Positions 17,252 to 26,593 of a DNA stretch of 64,000 nucleotides are shown in pieces. The position numbers and the translations under genes were made by a program. The notes below the pieces were generated by a model. It was given only the letters and a program-made list of their open reading frames with translations. It made no database searches and had not been told where the DNA came from. Source of the DNA: Cupriavidus sp. D39 (GTDB lineage: Bacteria > Pseudomonadota > Gammaproteobacteria > Burkholderiales > Burkholderiaceae); assembly GCF_026627925.1 (NCBI RefSeq), contig NZ_JAPNLE010000007.1, positions 248,001 to 312,000 of the forward strand, given 5' to 3'. Within the stretch, counting starts at the first letter, position 1, and each line of letters starts with the position of its first letter.

Positions 17252-17525
17252 GCCAACCGACGACTTCGCGATTGAACAGGCCAAGCACGATTGCTAGGTA
17301 CAGCCAGCCTTCAGCGGTCCAGACATGTCCGCTGTCCAGACCTGATTCGGTGCAGCCGGCATGAAGTTGCGTTCAAGCCGGTTAGGCGCGATCGGCAGCG
17401 CGTGTTTTGGAGTCCGCCGTCGCCCGATAGCGGCGTTTGTGCCGTGCCCGGATATCGTTCTCACCCATCAGCCGCTCGACCCGCTCCTTGCCTGCTGGAA
17501 AACCACGCGTGCGAATCTCCCTGAG
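17240..17525 (-). pseudogene. IS3-family (IS150-like) OrfB fragment
   Basis: The minus strand reads GFPAGKERVERLMGENDIRA then RHKRRYRATADSKHALPIAP, RNFMPAAPNQVWTADM and, after an internal loss, AEGWLYLAIVLGLFNREVVG. This is the HTH_21-to-DDE junction of an IS3 OrfB, including the first catalytic Asp in WTAD. The rest of the transposase and both inverted repeats are missing. It is unrelated in sequence to the IS3 element at 5.3 kb. Confidence 0.7.
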
Positions 17526-17756
17526 CCTCCTTGGCGAGCCGTACGCCGCCCGCCTTTAAGCTGCGCATGGCTGCGTGGTCTCCACGAAGGAGATCATGGA
17601 GACTCGAGCTTCGAATGGCCGCAAAGGCACCCGACGATCCGCCAGCCTCCGCTTGCAGATCGGCCGTGAGGGGTAGCGGTCGTCCAACTCGAGGTTGGCG
17701 ATCCTCTCTGTCCGGACTGGGACCTATGTCGACGCCGCCAGAGTGAGCTCTCCTTC

Positions 17757-19043
17757 TCAGATGAAAATAAACATCGCGATCACGGCGGCAGCCATCACAC
17801 CGGCAGAAAGCCATCCAAGAGCTCGAAGCCAAATGGGCGTGACGAATGTGCCCATGACCTTGGTATTCGACGCCATTAGCATCATTAGCACCATGATCGG
17901 CACCGATGTGACGCCATTGATGACGGCGCTCCAGAACAACGCCTTGATCGGGTCGAGTGACGTGAAGTCGAGCGCGAGGCCCACGACTGTCGCGAGCACG
18001 ATGATTCCGTAAAATCGTTTCGCCAGTTGCGGTTCGAGCGCGAGGCTGTTTTTCCAGCGGAATGTGCCGGCCATTGCGTAGGCAGCCGAGCCCGCCAGCA
18101 CTGGCAACGCGAGCAGGCCTGTGCCGCTGATGCCGACGCTGAAGAGCAGGTACGCAAACTCGCCCGCGATTGGTTTCAGCGCGGACGCGGCCTGCGTTGA
18201 AGTCTGTATATCGGTGATGTGGTGTGCATGCAGCGTGACCGCAGTGGTGAGAATGATGAAAAACGCAATGAGGTTGGAAAACGCCATCCCGATCGACGTA
18301 TCCATGCGGATGCGGCTCAGGTTTGCCGGACCCTGCGACGGCATCCTCGTGAGCGCCTGTTGTCCTTCTTTTGCGTGCAGTTCCTCGACTTCCTGCGACG
18401 CCTGCCAGAAGAACAGATATGGGCTGATGGTGGTGCCGAACACGGCGACCACTGTCGTGATGTAGCCTGCGCCCCACGATCCGTGCGGAAACACCGCCCG
18501 CAGCGCCACCGTTGCCCACGGGATCTGGACCGCGAAGACGATCCCGACATAGGCGAACAGTGTCAGGGTGAGCCATTTGAGGACATGGACATACCTGTGG
18601 TACGGTACAAACACCTGCAGAACCAGCGAAAACGCACCCAGTCCGACCGTGTAAGCTCGCGTAGGTCCACCGATGAGCAGATTCACGGCCGCGCCCATGG
18701 CCGTCAGGTCGGCGGCGATGTTGATTGTGTTCGCAACAAGCAGCAGGACGACGGTGCCATACAGTAACCACCGCGGGTAATGGTGCCGCAGATTCGTCGC
18801 GAGACCATGACCACTCACCCGTCCAATTCTTGCGCTCACGATCTGAATGGCGACCATCAGCGGATACGTCAACAGGACGGTCCACAGCATGTTGAAGCCG
18901 AATTGCGCGCCCGCCTGCGAATAGGTGGCGATGCCGCTCGGGTCGTCGTCCGCCGCCCCGGTGATGAGGCCTGGTCCAAGCTTCGCAAACCACGAATCAG
19001 CTTCGCTGTCGACCGTTGAGGACGGGATCCTGTCGTGTTCCAT
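17757..19043 (-). CDS. NRAMP-family divalent-metal transporter homologue
   Basis: The protein is 428 aa with about 11 hydrophobic segments. TM1 carries ADDDPSGIATYSQAGAQFGF, i.e. the DPSG metal-site motif, and TM6 carries GTTISPYLFFWQASQEVEE; canonical Mn/Fe transporters have a metal-binding Met in TM6 (MPH-type), here replaced, so this is the DPSG clade whose substrate is not settled. ATG at 19043 has GAGG six bases upstream; a 44-codon upstream extension lacks support. It stands alone, with an IS3 relic downstream. Confidence 0.82.
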   Translation of the reverse strand: MEHDRIPSSTVDSEADSWFAKLGPGLITGAADDDPSGIATYSQAGAQFGFNMLWTVLLTYPLMVAIQIVSARIGRVSGHGLATNLRHHYPRWLLYGTVVLLLVANTINIAADLTAMGAAVNLLIGGPTRAYTVGLGAFSLVLQVFVPYHRYVHVLKWLTLTLFAYVGIVFAVQIPWATVALRAVFPHGSWGAGYITTVVAVFGTTISPYLFFWQASQEVEELHAKEGQQALTRMPSQGPANLSRIRMDTSIGMAFSNLIAFFIILTTAVTLHAHHITDIQTSTQAASALKPIAGEFAYLLFSVGISGTGLLALPVLAGSAAYAMAGTFRWKNSLALEPQLAKRFYGIIVLATVVGLALDFTSLDPIKALFWSAVINGVTSVPIMVLMMLMASNTKVMGTFVTPIWLRALGWLSAGVMAAAVIAMFIFI

Positions 19044-19700
19044 AAACGCCTCGAAGTGGTGCGACAGTGGTTGATTGTAGAAGCGAATAAGCCATTCAAC
19101 TTGCGCATGGGGCGACCGTGGCCATGTCGGCACCACCTTTAAGGCGCCGGCCTGTGAACGCGGACCTGCGCCCACTAGTCGTCATGGTGACTCTCGAAGG
19201 CTGGTTGGCGGGCTTGTGTCTCTGCTCGTGCGCCACAGTGTCCAGTATGTCCTCACGGATGCCGCGACGCTCGCTGAAACTCTTCACTCGCGGGATGGCG
19301 ATTGGGCAACCGGCCGGCGGTCGTGCGCGGCAGAGGCGCCTGTGATCGCACGGATCTATAGCCGCGATGCCTGCTTGCAGTCCGGCGGCGGCTGTCTACA
19401 TCGGCAGCAGGCCAAACAGCCACAAACGGGAACGCGGTGCGCTGCCGATAAAGTTGTCCGAATTGTCCGTCATCGTACCGACAGCGCTGCGGACTAATGT
19501 CAGGGTCTACTGGGCAGGGCGACGCCGAGTCGTGCAGATGCCTGGGAACAACCGAGGTCTTACTGTGACGCCTCGCGAAGGACATGCCGACTCAGGACGA
19601 ATATCGGTGAATGGAGATCCCAATGGTGATCCGTGCCGCCGGGCACTCCATGCTGAAATGAGCGCCCGACGCGTGTTCTTACGCTCTTTAATTCACTATT
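19044..19700. other. Intergenic region, nothing recognised
   Basis: It lies upstream of both the NRAMP gene (minus) and the TolA-like gene (plus), so promoters for both should be here. Open frames of 80-110 codons are present but have no family motif. No clear operator or RNA was found. Confidence 0.3.
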
Positions 19701-19713
19701 AAGGATCAAGATC

Positions 19714-20262
19714 ATGAATAAGGCTACCGCATCGACGACTTCTGCGCTTGCAAAAGCTGCGTCCGAGGGTGTGAAGGCAGACTACGACGCCGCGGTGAAG
19801 CAGGCCGACGCTCAATACAAGATGGCGAGAAAAAATGCGGCGACATGAAGGCCAACGCCAAGGATGTCTGCAAAGCGCAGGCCAAGCGGGATCGCGATGT
19901 TGCGAAGGCCAACGCCAAAGCCACGCGCGCCGGCACAGCAAAGGCGCAAGCAAAGGCACACAAGGTCAAGACCGACCGAGACTACGACGTGGCTAAGGAA
20001 ATGTGCGGCGACAGGAAGGGCAAAGACAAGGATGTTTGCGTGAAGAAAGTCAAGGTGGCTCACAAGAAGGCGCTTAGCGCGGTCAGGGTCGAGAAGGCCG
20101 CCGCCACGGGCACCCGCAAAGATATCGCGGAGGCTAGTCGCGAAGCCAAGAAGGACGCCCTGGACGACTAAGTACAAGGCCGACAGGGAGGAATGCGATG
20201 CCATGTCCGGCGATGCCAAGGAAAAGTGTACGGTTGACGTGAAGGCAAAGCACGGCAAGTAG
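19714..20262 (+). pseudogene. TolA-like Ala/Lys-rich helical protein with two frame breaks
   Basis: AAGGA precedes the ATG at 19714. The frame reads ADYDAAVKQADAQYKMARKN and stops; one frame over it continues MKANAKDVCKAQAKRDRDVA and KTDRDYDVAKEMCGDRKGKD; a further frame ends ADREECDAMSGDAKEKCTVD and VKAKHGK. Paired Cys-containing repeats with DAK/KDVC blocks are typical of Burkholderiales proteins annotated as TolA-like. An extra A in the A6 run at 19830-19835 repairs the first break; the second (about 20150-20168) needs one base less. The usual N-terminal signal peptide is absent. Confidence 0.55.
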
Positions 20263-20369
20263 TCGGGCAGTGCCACCTTCCCGCCGCAAGCCAAACGTTG
20301 AGTGGCAGCGCTGGTAGGCGTTGTGGCGCCTTTTCCTCCATCAGCGCCAAATAGGATGAGCTTCCCGGG

Positions 20370-20415
20370 GTAGCTTTGATTTCGGTGCAATATGCGACGG
20401 TTCGCAAGCCCAGCA
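20370..20415. repeat. Tn3-family left terminal inverted repeat
   Basis: It starts GTAGCTTTGATTTCGGTGCA and ends GCAAGCCCAGCA, matching the right repeat at 45 of 46 positions. Confidence 0.85.
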
Positions 20416-20516
20416 GCGACGCGGGGGCTCATGCCTAAGTTATTGATTTTTTGAGGTTTGCTGTTCGCTTCTGCTTGGCGTATCTTGTTTGGCCCTAGGC
20501 ACGGGAGGCGCACGAG

Positions 20517-23428
20517 ATGCAAGGCTGGCAGAGCACCTTTTGGGCGCGCGCGAGGTGCCGCGTGAACTCAGCAATTTCGAATTGCAGACGTTCTTCACAT
20601 ACAGCCACGCCGAGCACGAACTGATCGGGCGACGGCGCGGCCCAACGATGAAGCTGGGCCTGGCGCTGCACATTGGCTTTTTGCGCATGAGCGGCTGCCT
20701 ATTGGATGCGTTCAGTATCCTGCCACCAGTCCTGCTTCGCCACCTCGGCACGGAACTCGGCATCAATACGCCGGATCTAGCGTCCTTGCGGGCGCTCTAC
20801 GCGCGTGGGCGAACGCTCTCCGACCATCAACTGCTGGCCTGCCAGACGCTCGGGTTTCGTTGGATAACGGTACATCAACGTCGAGCCCTTGTGCGGGCGC
20901 TGCGTGATGAAGTGCTGCATTGCGCCGATCGGGACCGACTGCTGTCATATGCGCACCAGTGGCTGTATCAGCATCGACTGATCATCGTGCATGAGCGCGC
21001 CATCCGAAGCCTTGTCGCAGCGGCATTGACCGAGCTTGAGTCCGGTGCCTGCGCCTCGATCCATTCGGCGGTACCTCCCGCGACATGGCGAAGATGGCTA
21101 GCCGCAATGGAACAAGCACGACCGGATGGTCAGCACGTCCAGAACTGGCTGTGGGCGGTCCCGGCGAAGCACTCGACGCGACAGTTCGCCGAAGTGCTCG
21201 AACGTATCGAGTGGCTAGTCGAGATTGGCGTCGACCGCCATCGTTTCGGTCTCAACGATGTTTTGGTGCGCCGTTTTGCACGTCGCTTGGCGGCGCGGTC
21301 CCCATCGCTCAGCGCACGAATTAAGGAGCCGGCACGCACCGTCGAGCTGGGCTGCTTCCTGCGATATTGCCTGCTCACTGCCACTGACCAGCTGATCCTC
21401 ATGTTTCAGCGCCGGGTGGCAGATCTATGGCGGCAGAGCGCGGAGGGTGTGAAGGCTCCCATCGACTGGGCCGCACAATACCGGCAACTGCTCGACGAGC
21501 TGGCCAGCTTGAGTAGCGATGGGAGTATTCCGGATGCCGAGCTGCGCCCGCATCTGGCCCAATTGGTGGCCGACAAGCGCACTCAGCGCACACCGAGCCG
21601 GTCGTCTGCGATCAGGCTGCGGCTGATCGACGCCATCAGGCCCGTACGCGCGTTACTGGTCGCCGTCGCCAAGCTGCCCTGGCAAGCCACCGGCGAACAC
21701 CCGGTAATTGACGCTCTGGGCAAGCTGCGCCACCTGTATGCGAAGGCCGTTCGAAGCTTACCCGATGACGTGACCGCCCCTTGCCTAGGGCCAGCCTGGC
21801 TCGATGCGATCAGCGGTGCCGATCGCGAGCGCGCCTTCCGGGCACTTGAAGTCGCCACCCTGTTTGCCTTGCGCCGCGCCGTTCGCAACGGCTCAGTCTG
21901 GATCGAGCATTCATTGAGCTTCCGAGGTCGCGAGCGCTTGTTCCTGCCAGCCGAGCGTTGGCAGGCTGAAGCTCGGCGCCACTATACGCGGCTGTCGCTG
22001 CCAGCCCAAGCTGCCGACTTTCTCGGGCCGTTGCTTGAGCGCGTGCGCACAGGCATTGCCGCGGTCGCGGTAGCGACGCGCGCCGGCACGCTACGCGTCG
22101 ATGACGAGTTGCACCTGGCACCGCTAGCGGCACAGGAAGAGGATCCCGAGGTCTCAAGGCTGCGGACCCGCCTTGACCACCACATCGGCGATGTTCAGTT
22201 GCCGGAGGTCATCTTGGCAGTGGACGCCCAGACGCGCTTCAGCTGGATCATGCTCGGCCGCGAGCCCCGGTCTGTGCAGGAACTGTTGATGGTCTACGCT
22301 GGCATCCTCGCGCATGGCACGAGTCTGACGGCGGCCGAGTGTGCCAGGATGATTCCACAATTGTCAGCCACGAGCATCCGCCACGCCATGCGCTGGGCGG
22401 GAGATGAGAGGCGGCTGGTTCAGGCCTGTAAGGCAGTTCTGGAGTTCATGCACCGCCATCCGATCGCGGCGAGTTGGGGCCGGTCGGATCTCGCCTCCTC
22501 GGACATGATGAGCCTGGAGACAAGCCAGCGCGTCTGGCAGGCACGGCAAGACCCACGTCGCCACACCGCCTCGGTAGGTATCTACACTCACGTCCGAGAT
22601 CGGTGGGGGATCTTTCACGCCCAGCCGATTGTGCTCAACGAAAGGCAGGCCGGCGCGGCGATCGAGGGCGTTGTGCGGCAGGAGCGAATCGAGACCACAC
22701 AATTGGCGGTCGACACTCATGGCTATACCGACTTCGCAATGGCGCTGGCCAGGCTTCTTGGGTTCGACCTGTGTCCCCGACTGCGAGAACTCAAGCAGCG
22801 TCGTCTCTTCGTACCTCGCGGCGTTGCTGTTCCCGATGAGATCGCATCCGTGTGTCTCGCCAATGTGGATTTGGCTGCGATCGAGGCGCAGTGGGACCCT
22901 TTGGTGCACCTGACAGCCTCCGTGATGTCGGGACACGCCAGCGCTGTGGCAGCCCTAGCGCGATTCGGCTCGGCCGCACGGGGCGACCCTATCTATGACG
23001 CCGGCGTGCAGTTAGGCAAGCTGCTGCGCACCGCGTTCCTTGCCGACTACTTCGTCAATGCCGGGTTCCGGCGTGAGCTGTTACGCGTGCTTAATCGCGG
23101 CGAGGCGGTCAACTCGCTAAAGCGGGCGATCTATACAGGCCGAGTCGCCCCCACGCAGGCTAGGCGCGCCGACGAGATGCAGGCCGTCGCCGACGCGCTA
23201 AGCTTGCTGGCTAACATCGTGATGGCGTGGAATACCGGTCAGATGCAGACAGTGCTCGATCGGCAAGTGAAACGACGGCAGCCCGTGGCACCCGAGTCGT
23301 TCGGGCGAATCGCCCCAACACGGCTAGAGGGCATCAATCTCCGGGGCGTCTTCCGCTTCCCAGTTGAGCGCTACGTCGGACAACTACTGCCGTCACAAAC
23401 TGCACCCAAAACAAGCGCTGCGGGCTGA
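20517..23428 (+). pseudogene. tnpA: Tn3-family transposase TnpA, early frameshift
   Basis: The body (about 965 codons) has the DUF4158 N-terminal region (REVPRELSNFELQTFFTYSH) and the C-terminal DDE core: Asp in DLASSDMMSLETSQ, Asp in LAVDTHGYTD, Glu in LNRGEAVNSLKRAIYTGR. The start with a proper GGGAGG site is ATG 20517, reading MQGWQSTF, but the T4 run at 20538-20541 needs a fifth T to enter the main frame. Without it, only a TTG at 20489 without homology could begin the long frame. Otherwise full length, so either a sequencing slip or a recent inactivation. Confidence 0.8.
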
Positions 23429-23521
23429 AATCGAACTCGCAATGACGCCGTTTGCGGTTGATCGATGGCCAAACAGAAATCCTCTATTAATCAATAGCTT
23501 ACGAGGACACGTCCGCGCTGA

Positions 23522-23567
23522 TGCTGGGCTTGCGAACCGTCGCAAATTGCACCGAAATCAAAGCTAC
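23522..23567. repeat. Tn3-family right terminal inverted repeat
   Basis: This is the reverse complement of the left repeat; its outer bases ...CAAAGCTAC overlap the AGCTA target duplication of the adjoining IS1202-group element. Confidence 0.85.
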
Positions 23568-23643
23568 TGTCAAGGACGTTCTGAAATGTCGCCCTCTCAG
23601 CTAAATTCAAATGTCCGGTCTTCAGCTAAGCTGAAATGTCCGG
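23567..23643. repeat. Left-end transposase-binding-like repeats (three units)
   Basis: On the minus strand the units begin CCGGACATTTCAGCTTAGCT, CCGGACATTTGAATTTAGCT and GGCGACATTTCAGAACGTCC, spaced exactly 25 bp. They mirror the units at the right end. Confidence 0.7.
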
Positions 23644-23683
23644 GTTGAAGCTTGGCGGCAGCGCTTTCCGCCGGGGCGGGATT

Positions 23684-24121
23684 TTAGGGAAAGACACGGC
23701 GCGCATGGCCAGAGAACGATGCGCATGCGCCACGCCAGAGTGCGCACCCGTAAGACTCCTCTGAGACAATCGCACGGCGCCCCGTCACTTTGATTCTTAG
23801 TCTGCAGACTTGGTCGGAGAAATATTTGTCTGTACTTTGCTCGGCAGCAATATAGGTGTCTTCTCCAATCCGCTTAGCTGTTGTCTCGATGTGGCCACCA
23901 CAACTTATGTGCGTCACGTTCTCGCCGAAGTCGCCGTCTAGAAAGATCCTTGCTGTCCTCGGGTTGTTGGGATAGAGGACGAGCATTCCGCGGTCTTTGT
24001 AAAAACCGACGTAGATCTGTGGGCGTGCATCCGTAGCTGCGGTTGCTGACAAGATCAGAAGCGCTGGCGAGAGTGCTATTAACCAACGAATGAAATCCTG
24101 CTTCCAGAGCGGACGTGGCAT
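23684..24121 (-). CDS. Secreted hypothetical protein carried by the IS element
   Basis: About 145 aa. The N-terminus (KQDFIRWLIALSPALLILSA, then TAATDA) is a typical Sec signal peptide with likely cleavage after ATA or TDA. The mature part has Cys residues in THISCGGHIE, DQVCRLRI and YGCALWRGAC, which could form disulfides in the periplasm. AGGGGGAA upstream supports ATG 24121. It lies inside the IS1202-group element, 85 bp downstream of the transposase and in the same direction, so it may be co-transcribed. No family was recognised. Confidence 0.65.
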   Translation of the reverse strand: MPRPLWKQDFIRWLIALSPALLILSATAATDARPQIYVGFYKDRGMLVLYPNNPRTARIFLDGDFGENVTHISCGGHIETTAKRIGEDTYIAAEQSTDKYFSDQVCRLRIKVTGRRAIVSEESYGCALWRGACASFSGHARRVFP

Positions 24122-24206
24122 GCTTCCCCCTTGCTGTAGATCTAGAAGCATGCCACGAATAGAAGAGCGCTAGAGATGATCCTGTTGGAATGGCACAACT
24201 AGCGAA

Positions 24207-25607
24207 TCAGTTGTCGGTTCCGTTGAGTGGCCATGGCTGCTTCTGCAACCGCTGCAGCGCTTCCAGCATGTCATTCTGATCGAGCGATCGTTGGGCCTTC
24301 TTGCCGGGCGGCCTGCCGCGTTTGCGCGGTGTTCCATCCGTGCTTGGCACAGCCTGAGAGCGCCGGTTGTCACGCTTCTCCTGAACGTATTGCGCCATCT
24401 GCAGGACGTGTCCGATCCGCTTGTTGTCGACGATCGCACCTTGATCAATTTCCGACAACCGGTCGTAGATAGCGTAGGGAAGGGCGGCGCCATTCGCCCG
24501 CGGTTCTATGCGTCCATCCGGGTAGTGATAGACATCGATATAGCGACCGGCCAGCTTGCGATGCTCCGAGGTGTCGGCAAGCAGGTAGAGCATCTTGTCG
24601 TACTGAATCGTCAGGCTCTTGGACACGCAGCGCGGTTCGCGCCAAGTGAAGATCAGATCCAGATTCTCATCTGGTCGCAGCGGCCGATGCGCGTCGTGGC
24701 TGTTGCGCGGCACCTTAGCAAAGCGTGCGTTGTAGTCGGCGATGAATTCCAGCATAAAGGCGTTGGCGGCCTCCATCGTGCTGATACCACGCAGGCGCAG
24801 TTCCTTCACGAGTCGGTCCTGCAGGGTCAGGTGGGTCCGTTCCACGCGGCCCTTGGCCTGGCTGCTGTTGGCACAGATACCCTCGATGTTCAGTTCGAAC
24901 AAGGCCCGGGCAAACTGGGTATGCCCGTCACCACCGGTCGCGCTCGGCTTGTTGACGCGGAATACGCTGGCTTTGTCGCTATAGAACGCCACGGGCTTGC
25001 CATGGCGCTCCAGGTAGGCCCGCGTTGCGGCGAAGTACGTGAAGGTGGCCTCCGAGTGGGTAAAACGCAGCTCCATGATCCGGCTGGTGGCGTCGTCGAC
25101 ATAGACCAGCAGCGTGCACGCCGGCGCCCGGTCTTCGAACCAGCGGTGGTCACAGCCATCGATCTGGATCAGTTCACCGAGACAGGCGCGCCGGTTGCGT
25201 GGCTGGTAGATCTTGGGCGGGCGCTGCTTGCGTGGAACCCAAAGCCCGGCGCCCACCATCATTCGGCGGATCGTTTCCTTGGACAAGGTCAGTCCATGTC
25301 GCTCGCGCAGCTTCTCGCAGGCCAGCGTCGGGCCGAAGTCGGCGTAATGTTCCCGGATCAGCCCAAGGGCCACGGATTCGCGGCCCGCCGGCATGCGGTT
25401 GTTGCTGGGCCGGCCGCGCTTGCGGGACACCAGTCCGGACGGGCCTTCCTGCCTGTACCGTTCCAGCAGCCGCCGGAATTGCCGATCCGTGATCTCCAAC
25501 CGTTCGGCGGCCACGCCGAGCCGCAACTGACCATCCACGACCGCCTGGACGGTCTTGAGCCTGTCTAATTCACGCATGCTTACTGTAATGACCTCGAGTC
25601 TAGCCAT
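24207..25607 (-). CDS. IS1202-group (ISNCY) transposase
   Basis: The N-terminal helix-turn-helix region (LRLGVAAERLEITDRQFRRL) is followed by a DDE integrase core: first Asp in LIQIDGCDHRWFED, second in VAFYSDKASVFR, and Glu in SQAKGRVERTHLTLQDRLVK. The C-terminus has a basic tail (TPRKRGRPPGKKAQR). The total of about 466 aa is normal for the group. ATG 25607 has GGAG ten bases upstream; MRELDRL at 25577 is an alternative. The frame is intact, so the element could be active. Confidence 0.85.
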   Translation of the reverse strand: MARLEVITVSMRELDRLKTVQAVVDGQLRLGVAAERLEITDRQFRRLLERYRQEGPSGLVSRKRGRPSNNRMPAGRESVALGLIREHYADFGPTLACEKLRERHGLTLSKETIRRMMVGAGLWVPRKQRPPKIYQPRNRRACLGELIQIDGCDHRWFEDRAPACTLLVYVDDATSRIMELRFTHSEATFTYFAATRAYLERHGKPVAFYSDKASVFRVNKPSATGGDGHTQFARALFELNIEGICANSSQAKGRVERTHLTLQDRLVKELRLRGISTMEAANAFMLEFIADYNARFAKVPRNSHDAHRPLRPDENLDLIFTWREPRCVSKSLTIQYDKMLYLLADTSEHRKLAGRYIDVYHYPDGRIEPRANGAALPYAIYDRLSEIDQGAIVDNKRIGHVLQMAQYVQEKRDNRRSQAVPSTDGTPRKRGRPPGKKAQRSLDQNDMLEALQRLQKQPWPLNGTDN

Positions 25608-25665
25608 CCTCTGGCGTCTCCATTGCATTCAACCGGGCAGGCTGAATACCATGAAGGGCGCCTCA

Positions 25666-25715
25666 GGCGGACATTTCAACTTTGCTGAAACCGGACATTA
25701 CAACTTTGCCGCTAC
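25666..25715. repeat. Right-end transposase-binding-like repeats (two units)
   Basis: GGCGGACATTTCAACTTTGC (25666) and CCGGACATTACAACTTTGCC (25691) start two 25-bp units that end exactly at the inferred IS boundary. Confidence 0.7.
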
Positions 25716-25722
25716 AGCTATG

Positions 25723-25750
25723 TCCAGGCATAATCGTTATTATGTTAAAT
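25723..25750. other. dif-like XerC/XerD recombination site
   Basis: The right arm TTATGTTAAAT (25740-25750) equals the 11-bp XerD site of E. coli dif. A 6-bp spacer TCGTTA precedes it, and the left arm TCCAGGCATAA (25723-25733) shares GCATAA with the XerC site. The 11+6+11 geometry is exact. It may be a replicon dif or a plasmid-type pdif site. The neighbouring IS1202-group insertion supports the call. Confidence 0.7.
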
Positions 25751-25768
25751 TGTTATGCTATATAACAA
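25750..25768. promoter_or_regulatory. Small perfect inverted repeat next to the dif-like site
   Basis: TTGTTAT and ATAACAA flank GCTAT. It directly follows the XerD arm and is AT-rich in a GC-rich region; a protein-binding or accessory role is possible. From here to 26018 no gene is recognised. Confidence 0.3.
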
Positions 25769-26018
25769 TGAGTGCGGCGATCCCATTGGTTTGAATGGGA
25801 CCCCGACAGCCGCGAAAGCCTGCAGGCAGCGACGCCGCCCACGGCTCGATATCCAGCCGCGGTCTTGGGGTTGGCAGCAACGCGCAAGCCTGCGCAGATT
25901 GCTACTCGGACCCAGGCGGTGATGTCCGAGAGGATGAGCCCCGAGGGTATCTCCCGCGTGGAGTTGGACGTCCCGAACAATCGCTTCGTCGCCAGCGCAT
26001 TGACCCGACCCGAGCGCG

Positions 26019-26591
26019 TTAGACCGCCATGCCGAATTGTGTAAGGATGGAAACCGTCTGCGTAAGGCCTTGGGCGGTCAAAGTGCTCAAATACTCGGGG
26101 ACAGATTTCGGTGGGTTCTTGAGCGATGCACGGTGTTCTGCCACTGCGGCGAGAACTTTGCCTGCGTTCAGGTCAAGGAGATCCACGATGAAATCGTCTG
26201 GGTGGATCGCCTCGATGTTGAACTTGTCGAGCGCCGCCTTCGGGAAGTCCTTCATGTTAAACGTGATGATCGCTTCGGCCCCGCTATGGATGGCGGCAGC
26301 GACCACATGCCGATCATCTGGATCGGGCAAAACGACGGACGCAATCAGATGCTCATACCCGGCGACCAGCGACTCACGCACATTCTGATTCATCAGTGCA
26401 CGTGTCCGTGCCAGCCGTTGCTCTGTGAGGTCTTTTCGCTTCGCTAATAGATTGCTCGTCCACTCATCATGGATTCGGTCCGTCCACTTGGCACGGTACA
26501 AGTCCGTCAGCGCAAGGCGCATCAAGAGGTCTCGCAATGGGGCTGGATAAAGAACGCAGGCATCGTATACAACTGCGAAATTAGACGCCAT
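26019..26591 (-). CDS. PIN-domain toxin-like ribonuclease
   Basis: The 190-aa protein begins ASNFAVVYDACVLYPAPLRD, placing the first PIN acidic residue (Asp in YDAC) at the N-terminus; further acidic residues occur in WTDRIHDEW and in LPDPDDRHVVAAAI. PIN toxins cleave RNA using such an acidic Mg site. ATG 26591 lies 3 bp after the reconstructed antitoxin stop (26594-26596), a translationally coupled arrangement. The partner upstream is an HTH antitoxin. An intact frame suggests an active toxin if the antitoxin is also made. Confidence 0.8.
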   Translation of the reverse strand: MASNFAVVYDACVLYPAPLRDLLMRLALTDLYRAKWTDRIHDEWTSNLLAKRKDLTEQRLARTRALMNQNVRESLVAGYEHLIASVVLPDPDDRHVVAAAIHSGAEAIITFNMKDFPKAALDKFNIEAIHPDDFIVDLLDLNAGKVLAAVAEHRASLKNPPKSVPEYLSTLTAQGLTQTVSILTQFGMAV

Positions 26592-26593
26592 GC

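Larger units (their letters stand above)
20370..23567 (+). mobile_element. Tn3-family transposon carrying only tnpA
   Basis: Two 46-bp terminal inverted repeats, differing at one position, bound a 3.2-kb unit. The only gene inside is tnpA; no resolvase, recombinase or passenger gene is seen. The left outer edge is preceded by GGG, as usual for the family. The right repeat abuts an IS1202-group element, and the sequence just beyond that element is a dif-like site. Confidence 0.8.
23567..25715 (-). mobile_element. IS1202-group (ISNCY) element with a passenger gene
   Basis: The 2149-bp unit is flanked by a 5-bp direct duplication AGCTA (23562-23566 and 25716-25720). Both ends consist of ~25-bp repeat units containing GACATT, three at the left and two at the right, in inverted orientation. 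It carries the transposase on the minus strand and, between it and the left end, a gene for a small secreted protein. It lies a few bases from a dif-like site, the reported target preference of this family. Confidence 0.78.

Noticed and set aside
17461..18993. A 510-codon minus-strand frame over the NRAMP gene and IS3 relic
   Set aside because: It is the alternative frame of the NRAMP gene; composition is His/Arg/Gly-rich and lacks the membrane segments that the true frame shows.
20489..20516. TTG at 20489 as the start of Tn3 tnpA
   Set aside because: Its first residues have no family resemblance, while ATG 20517 has a good ribosome-binding site and the correct family N-terminus, interrupted by a one-base loss.
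24291..25568. A 425-codon plus-strand frame over the IS1202-group transposase
   Set aside because: Antisense shadow of a transposase with a complete DDE triad.
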